A stretch of 6,808 nt of DNA from DASWYB01 sp036405195. GTDB lineage: Bacteria; Patescibacteriota; UBA1384; 2-12-FULL-50-11; DASWYB01. Below the pieces are notes generated by a model. It had not been told where the DNA came from. It did not search any database and worked only from the letters and a program-made list of their open reading frames with translations. The stretch spans positions 1-6,808 of the forward strand of contig DASWYB010000060.1 of NCBI GenBank assembly GCA_036405195.1. The letters are read 5' to 3'. A program made the position numbers and the translations under genes. Positions 5,414 to 6,808 of this stretch are shown here, piece after piece; positions within the stretch are counted from its first letter, which is position 1; every line of letters starts with the position of its first letter.

Positions 5414-5959
5414 ATGCAAACAGAATGGATTTTAGGGTCAGAAAGCCAACGAAAAATAGATACCGCAACGCGGGTTATTGCCCAAGTAAGTGGGCAGGCG
5501 GGCTTTACCGTGAAAGGCTGCGCGGCGGAATCCGGCGTGGGTAACACCCCCTACGACGAAGACACACCACGTGGCGCCCAGAATCGAGCCAGTGATTCAA
5601 AACGCCACTTCCCCCAAGCAGATTATTGGATTGGCCTCGAGAGTGGCATCGTTACCCGCTACGGAAAAACCTTCGAAGAAACGTGGGCTGTGGTACTCAC
5701 GAAAGACGAGAAAGCGTTTTTTGGCTTTTCCAGCGGCCTGGTTGTCCCTAATGTCGTCCTCAAACGGATGCAAGAAACCGACCAAGACCATTGGCAAGTC
5801 ATGCCACAACTACGAGCTGAACACGGCATAGAAAACGACAAAGATACCTGGGGAGTCTACAGCGGCTACACGATCTTACGCGAAATTAGCCTCGAAGAAG
5901 CACTCCGTAACGCCCTTGTGCAAATATTCGCCCCCAAACAAGCTTTTTATCACCTCTAA
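5414..5959 (+). CDS. DUF84/YjjX-family inosine/xanthosine triphosphatase-like protein
   Basis: This 181-residue protein matches the DUF84 (NTPase_I-T) family in motif order. It starts with WILGSESQRKI (5-15), the strand and lysine-bearing turn shared with Ham1-type enzymes. SGVGNTPYDEDTPRGAQNRA at 40-59 corresponds to the family 'SGV..QP....T..GA.NRA'. Next are DYWIGLESGI (70-79), a WAVV strand, and a C-terminal DTWGVYSGYTILR followed by ALRNALV, the family's 'G.iG..T.G...R......Al..Al'. Characterised members hydrolyse ITP and XTP to monophosphates and cleanse the nucleotide pool. Length is normal for the family, and the D/E-rich motif suits Mg2+ binding. The ATG at 5414 is the likely start, because the -10 box just before it makes an upstream start improbable. 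The TAA stop is embedded in a bidirectional terminator stem shared with the convergent SIMPL gene. Confidence 0.85.
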   Translation: MQTEWILGSESQRKIDTATRVIAQVSGQAGFTVKGCAAESGVGNTPYDEDTPRGAQNRASDSKRHFPQADYWIGLESGIVTRYGKTFEETWAVVLTKDEKAFFGFSSGLVVPNVVLKRMQETDQDHWQVMPQLRAEHGIENDKDTWGVYSGYTILREISLEEALRNALVQIFAPKQAFYHL

Positions 5960-5989
5960 AACGAGCTCGCCACTGCGAGCTCGTTTTAG
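5956..5989. terminator. bidirectional terminator between the DUF84 and SIMPL genes
   Basis: CTAAAACGAGCTCG (5956-5969) and its exact complement (5976-5989) form a perfect 14-bp stem around CCACTG. The outer A/T pairs give a short U-run in both directions, so it can end transcription of both convergent genes. The DUF84 stop codon (5957-5959) lies inside the left arm, so the coding sequence ends within the terminator. Confidence 0.85.
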
Positions 5990-6007
5990 TACTACCGGAG
6001 AAACAGT

Positions 6008-6736
6008 TTAGCGAATTTTATACACTACACTGACAGTAAAATTGATGTCTTCGGTACCCGTTTGGAGGACAGGCGGAGTAGTTGATTGACTTGTCGCAGC
6101 GGGCTTCGTTGCATAGGCATCATATCCGTAAATGATTGGGCCGCCAAAACCACTTCCTTCGGTAACGGTCGCAACGCGGCCAAGCTTTACACCTAACTCT
6201 TTAGCAGTTTGTTTCGCCTTGGCACGGGCATCTGCCAACCCTTTGCCACGGGCTTCGGATTCTAATTTTTTACGGGTTTCTTTGGTAAACGTGCTCTGCG
6301 GGGAGACACCATAAAGCGTTGGCGTGGTGGCAACATACTCTAAGATTTTCTTCGCCACTTCTTTATCGTTCACCGTTGCCGTTACGGCGTAGTTAGCCGC
6401 AAACTCATTGGTGACTTTGCCAGTCGTTGGTTCGTAGTACTGCTGCGAGGTCACGCTTGTTTTGATTTTTTCTTCGGCCACGCCCATTTCCTTTAACTTC
6501 GCGACAACTCCGTTCCCGAGTTCAGAAACTTGCGAGATCGCATCCGTTACCGCGGCCGCCCGTTTCTGGTAGGTGGGTGAAAATACAAATTCATCTGGCG
6601 CCGCACTAATCGTGGCCTCGCCCGACACGGTTATAGTCTGGGTACTCGCAGACCAAGGCTTCCAACCCCACAAGGCAACCAGGAACGCAATCAACAAAAC
6701 AACGCACAGAAATCGGAGGTCTAAGTTAATTTTCAT
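6008..6736 (-). CDS. membrane-anchored SIMPL/DUF541 (YggE-like) protein
   Basis: Read from the ATG at 6736 this is a 242-residue protein. Residues 9-24 (FLCVVLLIAFLVALWG) form a single N-terminal transmembrane anchor or uncleaved signal with few charges before it. The SIMPL domain follows: ITVSGEATISAAPDEFVFS (35-53) is the family's opening strand 'v.G.g.v...PD.a'. Then come a long helix ending KLKEMGVAEEKIKTS (80-94), QQYYEP, the YAVTATVNDKE strand, and the helix EARGKGLADARAKAKQTAKELGVKLGRV (161-188), the family's most typical part. A Gly/Ala/Thr-rich linker and the strand INFTVSVVYKI close the domain. YggE-type proteins are envelope or periplasmic and linked to oxidative-stress tolerance; the biochemistry is unknown. 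The longer GTG start at 6754 is rejected because it lies before the -10 box and has no ribosome site. Confidence 0.9.
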   Translation of the reverse strand: MKINLDLRFLCVVLLIAFLVALWGWKPWSASTQTITVSGEATISAAPDEFVFSPTYQKRAAAVTDAISQVSELGNGVVAKLKEMGVAEEKIKTSVTSQQYYEPTTGKVTNEFAANYAVTATVNDKEVAKKILEYVATTPTLYGVSPQSTFTKETRKKLESEARGKGLADARAKAKQTAKELGVKLGRVATVTEGSGFGGPIIYGYDAYATKPAATSQSTTPPVLQTGTEDINFTVSVVYKIR

Positions 6737-6740
6737 AGCT

Positions 6741-6808
6741 TTAGTATAGCGCACTTTGGATATGTGTATAGCGCCAAGCCGGCTCGCTTTTTAGCTGCTC
6801 TAAGAGTA
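6741..6808 (-). CDS. possible C-terminal end of an upstream minus-strand gene (partial)
   Basis: From the right edge one minus-strand frame is open for 21 codons, ending in SEPAWRYTHIQSALY and a TAA at 6743-6741, four bases before the SIMPL ATG. The composition (Trp, Tyr, His, mixed charge) looks like real protein and the gap fits an operon. Too little is visible to name a family. Another frame stays open and stops at 6733 in an ATGA overlap with SIMPL, but its residues look less protein-like. If this gene is real, the SIMPL -10 box lies in its last codons and the two may be co-transcribed. Confidence 0.35.
   Translation of the reverse strand, partial: LLEQLKSEPAWRYTHIQSALY
6743..6770 (-). 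promoter_or_regulatory. candidate promoter of the SIMPL gene, positioned for a leaderless start
   Basis: On the minus strand TATACT (6748-6743) is followed by AAAGCT and the ATG at 6736, the same six-base spacing seen for the DUF84 and S51 genes. TATACA at 6770-6765 is a four-of-six -35 at a 16-base spacer. No Shine-Dalgarno is present. The element may overlap the end of an upstream gene, so read-through with coupled translation is an alternative. Confidence 0.45.

Noticed and set aside
6737..6754. Six-codon longer SIMPL protein from a GTG at 6754
   Set aside because: The GTG lies upstream of the TATACT box and has no Shine-Dalgarno; the ATG at 6736 gives a normal signal-anchor start.
1..6808. 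CRISPR array, tRNA or rRNA genes, insertion-sequence ends, prophage or toxin-antitoxin genes
   Set aside because: No direct-repeat arrays, transposase or recombinase motifs, cloverleaf-like segments or conserved rRNA stretches were seen on either strand.

Overview
The window looks like bacterial chromosome, most likely from a small-genome lineage such as the Candidate Phyla Radiation (Patescibacteria). The hints are short single-domain genes, tight packing, sparse intergenic DNA, a divergent GreA-type factor with a 'HDNWAWENA' tip, and a mixture of Shine-Dalgarno-led and apparently leaderless starts. This lineage call is an inference from gene style, not from a marker gene. TGA is used as an ordinary stop (ends of the P-loop kinase and GHMP kinase genes), so the UGA-glycine code of Gracilibacteria/Absconditabacteria is not supported. 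I see no tRNA, rRNA, CRISPR array, insertion sequence or prophage gene.

Layout, left to right. The 3' end of a Ham1/RdgB-like nucleotide pyrophosphatase gene (+) enters from the left edge. It meets, tail to tail with a 17-base overlap, a three-gene minus-strand operon read as P-loop nucleotide-kinase-like protein, then GHMP kinase, then class I SAM methyltransferase. The first junction is a 41-base overlap and the second an ATGA overlap. The operon has a perfect-consensus sigma70-type promoter (TTGACA, 17, TATAAT). Facing away from it is a second near-consensus promoter for a GreA/GreB-family transcription factor (+). The two -35 boxes flank and partly overlap a symmetric set of TTGAC boxes that could be an operator. 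After a clear intrinsic terminator comes a two-helix membrane protein with a bacterial PH domain (+). Convergent to it is a peptidase S51-family serine hydrolase (-), and divergent from that is a stand-alone MOSC-domain protein (+) with a strong terminator. Next is a DUF84/YjjX-type inosine/xanthosine triphosphatase-like gene (+), which shares a bidirectional terminator hairpin with a convergent, membrane-anchored SIMPL/DUF541 (YggE-like) protein (-). The last bases probably hold the C-terminal end of another minus-strand gene.

How the genes fit together. Two unrelated house-cleaning NTP pyrophosphatase families (Ham1 and DUF84) lie about 5 kb apart. The only clear multi-gene unit is the kinase/GHMP/methyltransferase operon, which looks like a small-molecule phosphorylation-plus-methylation cassette of unknown product. 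It is the best candidate here for an undescribed system. A terminator-like hairpin lies inside the start of its GHMP gene and may set the ratio of kinase to downstream enzymes. Three monocistronic-looking genes (S51 peptidase, DUF84, SIMPL) have a -10 hexamer ending exactly six bases before the ATG and no Shine-Dalgarno sequence, which suggests leaderless mRNAs. The longest stretch without a gene is about 190 bases (3282-3472) and holds a terminator and a promoter.
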